The notes under the pieces were generated by a model. The model made no database searches. It was not told the origin of the DNA and saw only the letters and a program-made list of their open reading frames with translations. A stretch of 64,000 nucleotides of DNA from Cryptomeria japonica (lineage: Eukaryota > Streptophyta > Pinopsida > Cupressales > Cupressaceae). The DNA is taken from contig NC_081415.1 in NCBI RefSeq assembly GCF_030272615.1, positions 234,619,303 to 234,683,302 on the forward strand, written 5' to 3'. Of the stretch, positions 10,351 through 22,620 are shown one piece after another (the first letter of the stretch is position 1; each line of letters begins with the position of its first letter). The translations under genes and the position numbers were made by a program.

Positions 10351-11448
10351 CTTCTCATACCTCTAACGTGATTGAGACTAAACATACATCTTTCTCTCCT
10401 TTTGATGTGACTACTTCAGTTCAAAATTTGGTGAATATGGTAGAGAAACAAAGAAAACCTAAGGACTTATGTATCACATTTGACCCTAGTGAGACCATTA
10501 GAGCACCTGATGGGCCTTTATTTATAAATAGTTGTAAAGATTAAATAAATGCATTGTCGTGGTGTGCTTATCGATCCCTCTTGCTTGGTTAATGTCATCA
10601 CTAAGGAGTATCCTTTTACTTTACATTTCCATAAACCAATCTATGATGACACTAATGTGGTTGCTAAGTTATTTGATGGATTGTCTTGTCCTACCATTGG
10701 TTCTATCACACTTCCTATTGAGGTTCACACTAAATCTATGGATGTCAAATTTTTTATCATTCCTTCCTCTAAGAAATTCCATGTGATGTTGGGCTATCCT
10801 TGGCTATGTTCCATGAAGGCTATTACTTCTCCAATCCATAAATGTTTGAAATTTCCCCACAATGGAGAAATCATAACTATTAACCATAGCTTATTTAGAC
10901 CAGCTGAAAGAAGCCCAAGTGTTCCTATTGATTTATTTTGGCCTAAACAATTTCAATCTCTTTCGTCAAGAATAAATGCTCTCTCTCAATTTTATCAAAA
11001 GTGGAAGAAAGACATGATCCTATCCTTAAGCCAACCTAGAACTCTAAAACTTGATATTCCCATCATTCTTGAAGATGAAGTTCTTCCCCTAACGGATAGA
11101 ACTAATATTCCTCCTAAGGAAGATTCCCAACCTATTCCAATGGATGAAACTATGCCTTCTCCTAAGAAGAATAACAATATTCCTCCTAAGGTTAGACTTG
11201 TACCTCCTCCTCATGATGGACCTGGTCTCCTTCCTACACCAAACATTCCTCTTTTATATGGTGCAGTTCCACCTCCTTGCTCTTATAGAGAGAAGAGACA
11301 TGCCTCTCCTCTCGTTCAACCTAAGAGACCTCAACCTAAACCTTCAATTATCAGAGATGATAATATTATTCCTCCAACAAATATTCCTCCTCCTTCTCAT
11401 TCTTCTGCTAAGACTCGACGAAATCATTGTGTGAGAGACCATCAATGA
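10351..11448 (+). pseudogene. protease-like region (truncated gypsy relative)
   Basis: The gag frame ends at a TAA near 10542 just before the active site; the rest is in the next frame from 10549 (299 aa), so a frameshift separates them. The active-site strand reads CRGVLIDPSCLVNVITKE, with Asp-Pro-Ser where a protease needs Asp-Thr/Ser-Gly. Downstream FHVMLGYPWLCSM and HKCLKFPHNG match the family. The proline-rich extension (PPPHDGPGLLPTPN) is conserved with the other copy. Both copies lack the catalytic Gly, so loss of protease activity may predate their split. Confidence 0.75.
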
Positions 11449-11922
11449 AAGCATCATGCTTGAGCTCATGAAGTTGTTCCTCAAAATATTTAATCTCCCA
11501 AAACTCCAATGATTGACACGATTCCCTTTTCTCCTAGACAAGATGTTGAACCTACATCTCCAAATCATAAGTTGCAAAAAACATGTGATGGTTTTACTCC
11601 CATTCGTTTCTGCGCTCCTCTTTCTATAAATCTTGATGAAGAAATAGGTAAAAATATTATTCATGATGGTAATACAACTCCTAATGGTTCTGATAGTGAC
11701 TATGAATATGTTGATGTGGAGAAACATTTCTCTGTAGAGTTTTCAAAATCCTTAATCATAGCTCCTATAAATGAACAAAGTGACTTGGCACATGAGCATA
11801 GTCCTTGTTTGGATCTTGTGATAGCTCCATCTGTTGTGCTTGATGTTGCTCCTCTGGTGTGTTTCCTGCCTTCCCGAAATAGTGATCAGCAATATTGGGA
11901 GGTGGATGTCATGATAGACTAG
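11449..11922 (+). pseudogene. C-terminal tail (truncated gypsy relative)
   Basis: Same frame as the protease piece after several stops between 11446 and 11500. Encodes a Ser/Pro segment, then an acidic one (INLDEEIGKNIIHDGN, SDSDYEYVDVEKH), ending in LPSRNSDQQYWEVDVMID. Positionally and compositionally matches 2629-3006 of the complete copy. No domain recognised. Confidence 0.55.
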
Positions 11923-12150
11923 CTACATTAGCACCATAGATCCTCTACCCCTCTCTCTTTTCTTTCTCTTTTGTGACCATTCTTCTATGTGTATCCCTGT
12001 TCTTCTATGTTCCCTTGTAATGTCTACTTGAGGATGATGCAAAGCATTGAGATCTCTTTTGGTCTCTTTCATGCTGACTCAAAAGATACCTTCTATTCCC
12101 TTTCTTACAGGGTAGTTTCCTTTCTTTGGGGAATGACGACTATTCTATGC

Positions 12151-12170
12151 ATATATATATATATATATAT
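12151..12170. repeat. (AT)10 microsatellite
   Basis: Ten AT dinucleotides in the 3' UTR of the truncated gypsy element. Confidence 0.95.
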
Positions 12171-12331
12171 GATATACATGAGTTATCATACAACATACTA
12201 ACCCCGAGGAAAGTAGAACTACGTCATGATTTATGTTTGTGTTTATTATCCTTGGCTTTATTCCTCATTTGGGGGATAAATCCTTATGATAACATATTCT
12301 ATTTGTTTGTCTCTCTTGGGTGCATCCTACC

Positions 12332-12349
12332 TTAAAGCAATTGCTTTAA
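12332..12349. repeat. 18-bp perfect palindrome
   Basis: TTAAAGCAATTGCTTTAA. In the complete copy the two halves are separated by a loop of about 20 bp, so this site is a closed form of a family stem-loop. Confidence 0.85.
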
Positions 12350-12650
12350 CGTGGGGGCATACACTCTGCTCATATTTTCCTTGTTGATACTCAAAGTTAC
12401 TTAGTGAACTTGGCTTTTCTTTGTAATTTTTGGTATCCTTTCTTTTCATGACTCATAGTGATGGAAACCTTGCTAAATGCAATCATGGTCCTTCCCTCTT
12501 GATCTTCCCTTTTACTTTGTCAATCAATGTCGTAAGATCCTTTTCCCACTGGGGGCTTGGTGTATCTTGCCTCCTTGACATGGTGAAATTCTTTCAATCT
12601 TGTATCCTTTTACTTTACCAGAAGTATTGGTGTACAATTATACTCTCGCT

Positions 12651-12665
12651 AAAGTGGGGGCTAAA
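12651..12665 (+). other. polypurine tract
   Basis: AAAGTGGGGGCTAAA directly before the LTR start TGTAGCATC. Confidence 0.75.
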
Positions 12666-13839
12666 TGTAGCATCATAAAATTGTAACCTTGCAATTTTCA
12701 ACTACATTTGTGTCATCACATTGGCAAAATGAATCCCTAATCCTTATTGGAGACTTGAGACATGCCCACATTGCTCGAAGCTTGCATTTCTTTGTACCCC
12801 GCACTCCCTATTCCTGCTTCCTATCCTAAATTAGGGTAGTAGAGGGACGTGGTGCCCCTATTATTGCCCTATTTTGGGCCCCCTCTACATTTATCCTTCA
12901 TTGGGCTTTGCATTTGGAAAGTGGGAAAAGTTTCCCTATGTTGGCCTATAATGAAAAATTAGTCAATTAACCCTAATTGATGAGTATATAAGACACATTT
13001 TCCCTTCCTATTTGCATAAGCGAAAGTAAGGTGAACAAGCATTGTCATTCAAGTATTTGAGCAATCAACTATTAAAGCATTTGAGCAATCAAGCATTCAA
13101 GCATTCCTTTCAAGCATTGAACATTCTCAAGTCTCCTTTCAAGGCTAGTTGTTGCATTCAAGTCAAGGATTCAACCATTGAAGTGGAGATCCCTTTTGAA
13201 ATTCAATTCTACATATCCGTCAAATAACTGTATCAACATTTCAATTGTATCTTCTCTTGAAGTGAATTCTATTTCAGTCATTTACTTTCATTATGTGCAA
13301 GTACTTTTCATCATTTGGTTAATTCCAAAACCAGGGTTTGACCTGAAGGTAAACCCCCAATCCCAACAACATTTCCTCTCTTTTTTGTGTGTAGGTTGCA
13401 AGTGCGCAACTGTATTTGCAGATTTGGATTCCATTCTCAGAGGCAAAAAAACCCTTTTTGGCACATGCATTTTTCAAAGGACCGTGTGCACTTTCAACAC
13501 GGTCCTAACAACTTTCACCCAAATTTGCAGGTGCATAACTTCATCCCGCATTTCAATCTCAACTTATAATCATTTCTTTGTCTCTTTCACACTTAGTCTT
13601 AAATCGCATAATCCAGCCTATTGCATTCTAAAAGAGGGGTTACTTTCACTTTCTAAATTTGTTGTCCATTCAGTTAGCATTCAACTCTTGAGATTGGGTC
13701 TAGTGAATTCTTCCCCCTCTTTTAAATGTAATGTGTGTGAGAGGTTGAAGAGAATCTTTTGCAAAACTTTCACTCCTTTCCTTGAGGAGAGAAAAGCTTT
13801 CTTCTTGATTTCTCCATCACCCTTTTTCACCATATTATA
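12666..13839 (+). repeat. LTR of the truncated gypsy relative
   Basis: Starts TGTAGCATCATAAAATTG, matching the start of the complete element's LTR, and ends near ATTATA. About 1,174 bp. Shared blocks include CCCTATTTTGGGCCC, CCCTAATTGA just before the TATA box, and a GGACCGTG...CACGGTCC palindrome at 13479-13505. The end coordinate is less certain than the start. Confidence 0.75.
12984..12992 (+). promoter_or_regulatory. TATA box in LTR
   Basis: GTATATAAG about 320 bp into the LTR, preceded by CCCTAATTGATGA as in the other copies of the family. Confidence 0.6.
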
Positions 13840-14953
13840 GGTGGTAAGATATTTATTTCTACTTTCAAGAAACCACGATTAGGAACAACGAATGAAGTGG
13901 AAATTTAGGCTCTTTTAATGGAGATTGGATTATCTCTAAGGAAAAAAAAATATAAAATTGTGATTGAAGTGGATTCATTAATAATGATTATCACTTTGAA
14001 GAACAAAATCCTACATTCTTGGAAACTTAATTTTTTTTTTGATGGAATCGATCTGGAATGCTTTATCTTGATTTAATTTCTTTGAAATCAACCATTGATT
14101 CTAAGAGGCTAATAAAATTTCTAATAAGTTATCTAACTTTGATAAAATATGTGGAGTATATGGAAAGCACAACTATTGATGTATAGGATTACTCAACTCT
14201 ATCCATGCTAGTCCAAAATTAAATTGTAGAAAAAGTAGACAAATTGGCAATTAATCAAATGAGCCTATTTTGTAGTTGCTTGCCCTTGACAGGATGTGTT
14301 CATCATATTTTGGTCCCTAGCTTAGATTTTGTTGTGTTGGTATTGATTTTTATGCTTTGAATTTATTTCTTGGCACTACATGCTTTGTTTGGGGATTTGA
14401 TTAGTGTAGTATCTCTATTGGAGAAAAACTAGCGATTCATTTTAATAACAACACAATTCCACTAGTTATTATTTATTATGGGCTCTTTGCTTTGCATATT
14501 TCACTTAAAAAAGACAAAGAGGGTGATGAAAATAAATATCAAGTTTGAAGAATGGAAATGGGCCCTTCAACCCATGAAGGAGATGCACATGATTTTAAAA
14601 TTTCAATTGTAAAACTTGTGCACATAACTGAAAAGGAGAAAGCCACCAAGGAGCAACTGGAAGAGAAAGTTAAAACATTGATTTCTTATATTAAAAAAAA
14701 TTATTTTAAATCTTCAATGTAGCCACTAGATGGACCATTGGTTATAGAGGATACAAATATCATTGATAAGAGTGTAATTAGAAGATTTGATAAATATCAA
14801 AGTTTGAAATAACCTAAAAAATCATAGGTAGAAAAGGTAATAGAAGATGGACCCTTTTGTATTGAACGAGGCATGATGCTATTCAAAGAAATAGAGGAAA
14901 AGAACAAATAAAATAAAAAATTAGGCCTAGATAATGAGAGAGGAAAAATCTAT
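13840..14953. other. AT-rich stretch with a possible coding remnant
   Basis: No clear gene. At 14549-14818 a plus frame encodes about 57 residues ending in a helical, charged stretch (EKEKATKEQLEEKVKTLIS), then a TAG, then about 30 more residues. This resembles the coiled-coil ends of the long ORFs at 22621-25905 and 35637-38542 in style only; I cannot show homology. Confidence 0.35.
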
Positions 14954-16101
14954 TGTTGGAAGTATGTGATGTTGTGGTTGTCATTGATGTCAAACTTGTG
15001 GTTCCAGATAGTTGGTCCAGAAAGGTTGTGGTGCACAGATATCTTGTTGTGATGGTGTTGTAGTTGTTCTATTAGTAGCCCTAAAAGTGTTGTTGATGTT
15101 TTTTGATATTGTTATCTTCTTTGGTTTTTTTTGGCATTTTGGATATGTTAGTTTGGTGGTCCAGGAATATCTTTGTATTTTCTGCATGTTGTGGCGTTGT
15201 TCATAGACGCTTGTGATATTTTGTGTTAAACCTATCTTTGGGTCTAGATATGATTTGTGGAGGGTAATTTAATCTATGTTATGGGTCTCACTGTAGTGTG
15301 TAGAGATCTAGATAAGAGTTATTTGCATTGGAGAGTTTGTTTTGACCATTAATTGTCTATGGGGATGCATTGTGTGCGGTGATTTGTGGAGGATTGAGCT
15401 TAGAAAGATGTGTTTCAGTCCTCTCTTTCTCCTAGAGTGGATCAGCATGTGTGTTTTTGGTCCGGAAGGCATATTTTGTTTTAGGCTGACTTGGTTCAGG
15501 CTTTGATGATCTATCTCGTATATTAAAAATGAATGTGACTGAATTGATAAAGAAGAGGATGTAAGAGTGTGAGAGAGGAAGTATGTGATGTGAAGATAAT
15601 CAACGAAATTCATAGAAGTGCAGTGAAGAAGAGTTGTGATTGAATGATATGTGAACTATTTGAGACTGAGGCAGAGGTATGAGACAAAGTGTTGACAAAT
15701 AAGGTCTAAATTGTGTGTGTTGATGTTAGTCGCTTGATGTAGAGTTTAAGGACATCGTCATGATCAGGAGATCCTTGTTTTCAAAATATTTTTTCGTATC
15801 TTACCTTGTTGTAGTTAGCATCAGGTTTTCAAGTCCTTTTTTGTGTCTTGTCCCAAGAGTAGTTAGAACTTGGTCTACAAGTCTAAAGTAGTGAGCTCCT
15901 TCATTGTAATCTGATATACATAGTCTATATAATTTGCAGGCAAGTGCTCATTGTGGTTTTTCCCTATTTGAGTTTTCCACGTAGAAAATCTTGGTGTTCA
16001 TGTGTTGTATATGTATTGTTGATTAATTATTTATGTGTTGCATTATTTTTTTATTCAAAACCTATTCACCCTCTCCCCCTCTTAGTCTTGCCTTGGACTC
16101 A
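14954..16101 (+). repeat. solo LTR, Ty1/copia type
   Basis: Starts TGTTGGAAGTATGTGATG and ends CTCTTAGTCTTGCCTTGGACTCA, split here as CTCTTAGTC and TTGCCTTGGACTCA. Shares the U3 motif TGTCATTGATGTCAA (14979-14993) and the 'CACCCTCTCCCCCTCTTAGTC' type end with the C1 LTRs, but is clearly diverged from them. No gag or PBS follows, so it is solo or a remnant. TCTAT precedes it and recurs three bases beyond the CA end, so the TSD is only suggestive. Confidence 0.65.
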
Positions 16102-17565
16102 ATATCTATCTAACATTTCGTTGTAAGCAATATAAAAGAAATATCAAAAACCAATATAAATACACTACTAAACGAAAAATATTAATCAAAAAATAAAGAA
16201 CACAATACACCACATGAAATAGAAGTCTTGAATGGAAACTCTCAATCATTAGGGAAGTCATCAATGACTTACAAAGAATATTGAGAACATCCAATATGAA
16301 ATTGTGGTGAATTGTTGGGCTATGCAAATAAATACCCTTTGAAGAATTCTCATGTTAGTACTATATACAAAGACTCGCTCACTTTGAAGAATTCTCATGT
16401 TAGGACTATGACCAAATTGTCTAAATTATCATATATATAGCTAGTAGCTTCAAGAAAGAATTATTAATCATGAAAACAAAAATAAAAGATATTAGAAATT
16501 CTCTATCAATTTGGAAGCAACGTTTGACCAACACCTGCTTCTATAAAGAAAGTCTTTAACTCCTATGATGACACAATATAAGAATTATAAAGTTGTCTCA
16601 TTGTCTATAGACAAGTGAAAAACTTTACTAATCAAGTTCAACAAACTTAAATGTTTTACAGAGACTTTTTATTTCATAATTTATAATTTTAGTCAGTTTA
16701 ATATGTCTTAAAGGTAACTATATTTGTAATTTTACATTAGCTATATACAATTATTATTTATTTTGAAGTTATGAATTAAAAGTTAGTTAGTTAAGAAAGA
16801 ATGGACAATATATATGAGACTTCATCTTTTGAAAAAAGATTTTTGGGTTTTCATGGTTTGAAGTTATAAAAGAGAATTGTGTATTTGTTTGCAAATAGAT
16901 AAAAAGAATAAGGTATGTAATGTGTTTATCGAATATTTTTTTGAGTTGTTTAATTCTCTTATTTTTGTGAATGAATTTATGAAATTATTTGTCTTAAATG
17001 TAAAATCATTTATGTAATGTGATTTTTGAAAGCTTAGAATGTTCTTGTTTTCCTATTACATTCCATAAATATTTGTAGCTTTTATTGTAGTATCTTAAGA
17101 GGTACTCTCTTTACAATGCATCAAAGTTGGTAATCTTTATTAAGATTGCATGTAAGAAATCTAAGTTAATATTCATAGGTTGATAGACTTGGTTTCTCCA
17201 TGTTTCATTTCATTTATATATCTTAGAAATGATCGAGTATTTTTGGGAGCAAAATACCATAAAACATAACAAATCTATCATACAATGGAGCTGCCCTTAT
17301 ACTCACAAAGGTAGGTTGACTAAAAATAGAGACCTTTTTAATTGTTGGTATGGATTTTACTATCTTTTTAAGTATAATAGAGTTAAATTTTTAAAATATT
17401 CACTATAGTACAATCTATTTATGAACATAACCTAGTGACTCTCTAAAAATTATTTATGATACTTTATCAAATTATAATTGTGATAAAATTGTTAATCATC
17501 ATGACCCTTATGAAGAGCTTGTCAATACCAACCTCTTTCTAGATAATTCTATTTTCACCATAAAC
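16102..17565. other. AT-rich stretch, no gene seen
   Basis: Long AT-rich non-coding DNA. The only structure noticed is a 27-bp near-identical direct repeat at 16337-16363 and 16382-16408 (period 45). It may include decayed upstream parts of gypsy element G0. Confidence 0.4.
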
Positions 17566-17770
17566 CTTGGCTTGCGTTATTCTAACTTATTGTTTGGGAC
17601 CAACTTGATCACATACCATTAGATAATATCCAAAATGTTGAGGCTCTCCTCAAACTATTTAATGCTAGAGATCATCTTCCTCTAAGATACCACAAAAAGG
17701 GCTTTATCATCAATCTACACAACTTAACATATTTTAGGGATCAAATGGATTCTTTTTCCTTACATCATTG
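17566..17770 (+). pseudogene. gypsy pol linker remnant (G0)
   Basis: Frame containing WDQLDHIPLDNIQNVEALL and HKKGFIINLHN, ending in a stop near 17770. It aligns by eye with the acidic linker between protease and RT of G2 (61601-62059), which has the same order of Trp, Asp-His, Gln-Asn and a His-Lys-x-x-Phe-x-Ile block. No catalytic domain is included. Heavily decayed, which fits its place as the oldest layer. Confidence 0.5.
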
Positions 17771-17990
17771 AAGAAAATCTATGAAAATAAAGAAGTATTT
17801 TTTTAATATCCTTTCAAGACCTATAGGATTCATGGTTGATAATGAACTCCACCTTCCCCTTTCTCCATAAGGGTTATAGGATGGATACATTCTATTACCA
17901 AAAGATCCCATTGACATAAACCTAGGCATTGGCCAAGATAAAAAGTTAGCACAAATTACTACTAGCATCAAATTAGAAGAATGAAAAACT

Positions 17991-19179
17991 TGTTAGAAGC
18001 ATGAGCTTGTATATTTGTCATTGATGTCAAACTTGGTTATTCGGATGGATATTGGTTGGGATATGCTTGGTCAAATGTTGGTTATCTTGATAGAGTTTGG
18101 TCCAGATACTCTTTTGGTGTTGGTTGTGACATCATATATTTAGGGTGGTCCAGAAAGCTTTTGGTGCCCTCTAGATACATTGTTATTTGCATTGCGGTTT
18201 AGTGGATCATGTTCTTTTGGTCTGGATACATGTTGGAAGATGTGTTGAGATGATTATTTGGGTCTCACTTTGATTTGTGGAGATTTGCATGGAGTATTTT
18301 GCATCGAAAGTGGTTATGCGAGCAACTGATTGATTATATCTACACATTATGCTTTGTAATGACTTTTTGATATGTGTTAGCATGTGGAGATTGTCATATT
18401 GTTCATGGGATGATGTATCATGATAGATTTTAGTTCCCTCTTTCTCTTGGAGGGGACCGATCTAAGTATTTTTTGTTGGAGTGGCTTTTATTTTTTTGTC
18501 TTGGTCGACCCTTGTTTAAAATTTCAATGTTATATCTCATATATAAGATGCACAGATGAATGAATTGAGTATGGATGAGAAGTAAATTGAATGAGAAGTG
18601 TATGTGAATGATTTGCAAGTAGATTTGAGTTTGTGGTGATGTGAAAGATAGTTTTGGAAGAGCTTTGAAGCTAATATATTCTACCAGATAGAGTGTTGTG
18701 ACAATGGAGATTGTTAGAGATGTTTGCAATGTTATTGGTCACTTAATTTCTGTTCAAGGACAATTTCATGATTTAGAGAATCATTCTCAATTTTAGTTCA
18801 GCTATTTCATTCATTGTTGATTGATAGTGAGTCCTTCAGCAATAGTTTCTATCTTGTCCTGAAGAAGTGTTCTTCGACTGCACAAGTCTTTTGTATCTTG
18901 CCTAAGCTTACGCGGCTTAGTTTTGCAAGTCCTTTAGGTGTTGGTGCTCCTTGGCTGTAAGCCTAAAAATTTATTAAAACTATTATTCACATTATTATTT
19001 AGATTCTCACTATGGTTTTTCCTTGTTTGGGTTTTCCACGTATATTTGGTGTTCATGTGTGCATGTGTTTATGTTTGATGTGTTGATGGTTAAAGTGTTG
19101 ATATTGAATAAGTTTATTCATAACTGCTTTTAATGTTTTGGACTAATTCATCCCCCTTCTCAGTCTTGTTGGGTGTTCA
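17991..19179 (+). repeat. 5' LTR of C1
   Basis: TGTTAGAAGCATGAGC to TTGTTGGGTGTTCA, 1,189 bp, followed by a PBS. Carries the U3 motif TGTCATTGATGTCAA at 18016-18030 and TATATAAG at about 18540-18548. Confidence 0.88.
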
Positions 19180-19183
19180 ATAA

Positions 19184-19195
19184 TTGGTATCAGAG
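19184..19195 (+). other. primer-binding site of C1
   Basis: TTGGTATCAGAG, complementary to the 3' end of initiator methionine tRNA, four bases inside the 5' LTR. Confidence 0.85.
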
Positions 19196-19241
19196 AAAGG
19201 TTCCTTTGTGGAAAGCTTAACTACTTGAGGTAGATCCAAAG

Positions 19242-19694
19242 ATGGCATAGGACCTTCATGTTAAACCTCTGATGTTTGATGGAACTAGCTACAATTATTG
19301 AAAGAAAATAACAAAATCATATTTGGAAGCATTGCAAAATAGAATCTGGGAGATTATATAGACTAGTTATCAATGACCTCCCAATGGACCCTCTACTCCA
19401 GATGAGATTAAGGCACACAGAACAAGTGTGAAGGCTAGAATGATTTTCATTAGCTATCTCAATGATGAAGTTTTTGGAAAAGTCAAAGGAATGAAGGAAG
19501 CTAAAGGAATGAAGGAACAAGTTGAGTTATGCATATGAAGGTGATCTAAAGACACAACAAGCAAGACTCTTGAACCTAAAGCAAATTTTGAAGGTTTCAT
19601 AGTGGTTGATGATGAACGTGTTGAGAGTTACATACATATAGTGAATGATACAACAAAGGCTATACGAGCTGTTGGTGGAATGCTCAAAGAAAGT
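19242..19694 (+). pseudogene. C1 gag, N-terminal part
   Basis: From ATG at 19242: a copia gag start of the type KPLMFDGTSYNY followed by KKITKSYLEAL, with in-frame stops at Trp and Gln-like positions near 19248 and 19299 and more downstream. It ends in AVGGMLKES where the hAT-like MITE is inserted. The reading resumes at 39761 with DVIRKT, so the insertion lies within a continuous gag. Gag would form the particle shell; this copy is dead. Confidence 0.7.
19687..19694. repeat. 8-bp TSD AAGAAAGT (left)
   Basis: Duplicated at 39753-39760 on the far side of the MITE nest. Confidence 0.8.
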
Positions 19695-19989
19695 CATAGG
19701 GGCTTCATTGGTTGGGAAATATTATATCACATGCATTCATATTGGGGGGTTTAATATCCCAAAATTGAGGGTACAATATTGCCTATCGGTGAAAATAGGG
19801 AGGTTTTTTAATCAGGCTATGAAAAATGCAATATTTGGTGAAAATAGAGGGGCTTTTGATTCAAGTTGTGTATTGGAAGGGGGTGACAAAAAAGTTGGCA
19901 TTATTGTCAATGATGTCAACAAGTGTTTTAGAGTGGATGCTAGAGAGGTTGGAGATTGAAGAGTGTAGAGAAAGAAGTGTTGCCGGTTG

Positions 19990-20720
19990 CAGATCGGAAT
20001 AGCTATATCAATCAAGTGTTATGCAGGTGAAGTGATCTTATCAGGATAGCAATGTCAAAAACAAAGGCATAGCCACTTATCGGGTTAGCTAACAAAGGCG
20101 ACATAATGAGTTTGTGTTATGCCGATAGTGTAAACTACTCTGACATCATTATGTCAGAATAGCTATACCGACAAGGAGACCGAGGAAGTGCATTGGAGTA
20201 GCTATTGAAGGTGGATTGACACATTATTGCTATGTCGATAGTGTTAATTGTTTCGATGGATGTGCATTTTGGAATACCCTATGCCGATGTAGTTTATCGC
20301 TACAGAGTTTGAATTTTGGAATAACATATGTTGATAATGAGAGATCGACAATATGACATCAGTATAACTTGTTATGTCATTTTGGCATGTTTTCTCTATA
20401 TGCCGATAAGTATGACTATTTCGATGAATGGTCATCTGGCTTGAAGTCTTCAGTTAGAGATAGCTTATGCCGATAAGGTGTGTCAACATGGAGAATGTGG
20501 TTTGGTATAGCTTATGGTGATAAGGAAAATCAAAGGGGAGGTTCTCATCAAAGTAACCTATGGCGACAAAGAGAGCTTGACAGTATGATTCAGAATAGCT
20601 TACACCATTGATTCAACATGATTTTCCTATGCCAATAGTTAAGGGTTATTTTAATATGAGGTCATATGATCTGGAAGTTCTTTTTTAGGGTAGCTATGGC
20701 AATGAACATGAGGAATGAGA
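19990..20720 (+). repeat. degenerate tandem motifs within LTR X
   Basis: Many scattered copies of a motif close to ATAGCTATGCCGATAAGG (for example around 20000, 20140, 20230, 20275, 20400, 20465, 20510 and 20570), both perfect and decayed, in the U3-side part of LTR X. Spacing is irregular, about 50-100 bp. Confidence 0.55.
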
Positions 20721-21600
20721 ATTCTAGTTGACAAAATAGATCGGGATAAGGGTTTACTGTTAACTCGATGCGTGCAACATAACATGAAAGTTAGTTACAG
20801 CATGAAGATTGACTGATTTGAGCAGCTCGATTATCTACATGGTTTCTGACTGACCTATGGTGGCCATCTAATCTAGAAGAAGAGTGTAAAGATAAGTGGC
20901 TCCTTGGTGGATAGAAAAAATCAGATATTTTGTAGTTGGTGATGATGGATTTCATCTAGTCGTCAAACCTATCTGGGTAGATCGATAAGATGATAGTAAT
21001 CTCATTAATGGTGACTGAGTTGTAGATGCTTGATGGGCTCAAGATGATTGACAGAGGTAGGATCAGATTCGGAATGTAGATCAAGCTTGCTAAAAATAGC
21101 AACCCAATGATGAAAAGTGAATCAAACATAACTCCAAAGAGCATAAAATAGTTTAGGGTCCATTGATTCAAAAGATCAAATCCAATCTACTACAGACCAT
21201 ATTTAAGAAGAGCATATTCAAATTACTAAGTTTAGTAATCTATGTACTGATCGACTTGAAGATAGATGAAACACATTTAATGTATGCAACCAGTCTAAAA
21301 TCATTCTATAGATAGAGAATAAGATCTTGTTGAAAAAGAGAGCTAATAATAGGCAGAGCAATCTGATATGATTCGATGAGAGTAGATGAGAAAGATATAT
21401 TTTGTGAAACTAAAGACATCCCAAAAAGTTGAGTGTGCAAGAGATGTTATGTAGTGAAGCGAAGTGCACTTCTGAATAGCATAGACAAAGAGAGTTAGAG
21501 ACAGAGCAGTTGCAAAAATAGAGTAGTTAGGGTTGTTGTAGCAGCATAAGATTGAGGATAGAGAGTAGTCTGAGATAGGTGAAGTTGAGGTAGAGTAAAG

Positions 21601-22422
21601 TGTTAGGAATCCCAAAGATACTGAGAGGGGGGGTGAATCAGTATCTAACCGGTAACAAGTATTTCTTAACTTAAAACATGCAGAACATATTATAACAGTG
21701 TACTGATATGCAAGAAATAATGTAATAAACAGAATTAAGAACATCCACATGAAAAGCACACCATAACACAAGGATTTAATGAGGAAACCCGGTGTGGGAA
21801 AAACCTCAATGGGATTTGTGACCCACAATATTCACTTACTGGCAAATAAGAGAATATTACTTACAATAGGGGCCTGCACATGCAGGAAGGCCAACTGCCT
21901 AGAGCTCACTGCTCAATGGGAAGTCTCATTGACTTACAATGTGGATTATACAAATCCAATATCTTGTACTACTTTACAATAGCATCTATAATGCCTGATC
22001 TAGTACCGGTTGCTGCTCTGCTTCTTAAATAAACCCTTCAACCTATATTTTGCATAATAGGCCTGCCTTAATATTTCGCATACATCGCTTTCTTTTCTTA
22101 CTACCTTACTTACAAAATGTCTACAATGATCTCTTTTATATATAAGAGTCATTTTACAACATACCAAGTTGGCTTACAAAGTTTTTACAACAATAAAAAA
22201 AATATAATATAACAAAATCCTATCAGCCTCTGTGTCAGTATACTTCCTTTCTTTGTGTCGGTGTCGGTGTCCTGAGTGTCGATGTAGAGTGTGATCTGTT
22301 GATGTCAATGCACTAAATTGCTGCTGTAATGCCTTGCCGGTGCCATAGGATTGCAAGGTTGTCATCAATGACAAAACCTTCAATCACCTACAATGTCTCA
22401 TTGGAGTGTGCATATGCCAACA
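21601..22422 (-). repeat. 3' LTR of O
   Basis: TGTTAGGAATCCCAAAGATAC to CATATGCCAACA on plus. On the minus strand it starts TGTTGGCATATG, directly after the PPT. An AT-rich TATATATAAAAG box lies near 22135 on the minus strand. Confidence 0.92.
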
Positions 22423-22434
22423 ATCTCCCCCTTT
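22423..22434 (-). other. polypurine tract of O
   Basis: Minus strand AAAGGGGGAGAT directly before the 3' LTR. C1 and I carry the same tract. Confidence 0.85.
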
Positions 22435-22620
22435 GACATTGATGGCAACACTCATGAGAAATTTCAAAAGTGTATCAAAAATGTGAAGTCCAAAAATGTT
22501 ATCAAAAATGTGTGTGCTCCCCCTGAGCATATGATTCTATGATGTTGAATTTCTCATCCCACTACTCCCCCTTTGGCATCAATGACAAAGGTTGTCAAGA
22601 TGTCAGTAGAGTTTGTAGTT

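Larger units (their letters stand above)
11923..12650 (+). other. 3' untranslated region of the truncated gypsy relative
   Basis: No gene on the sense strand. Contains an (AT)10 microsatellite at 12151-12170 and a perfect 18-bp palindrome at 12332-12349, followed by a G-rich run. Confidence 0.5.
9627..13839 (+). mobile_element. 5'-truncated relative of the gag-protease gypsy element
   Basis: Begins abruptly inside gag (homology to the minus-strand element starts at about 9627) and runs through gag, protease, tail, 3' UTR and PPT into one LTR at 12666-13839. No 5' LTR, leader or N-terminal gag is present and there is no TSD. It lies in the opposite orientation to the complete copy. Nucleotide divergence is clearly greater than between the two LTRs of the complete copy, so it is an older or different subfamily. 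It also lacks RT and integrase, so absence of pol is a family trait rather than a deletion in one copy. Confidence 0.85.
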
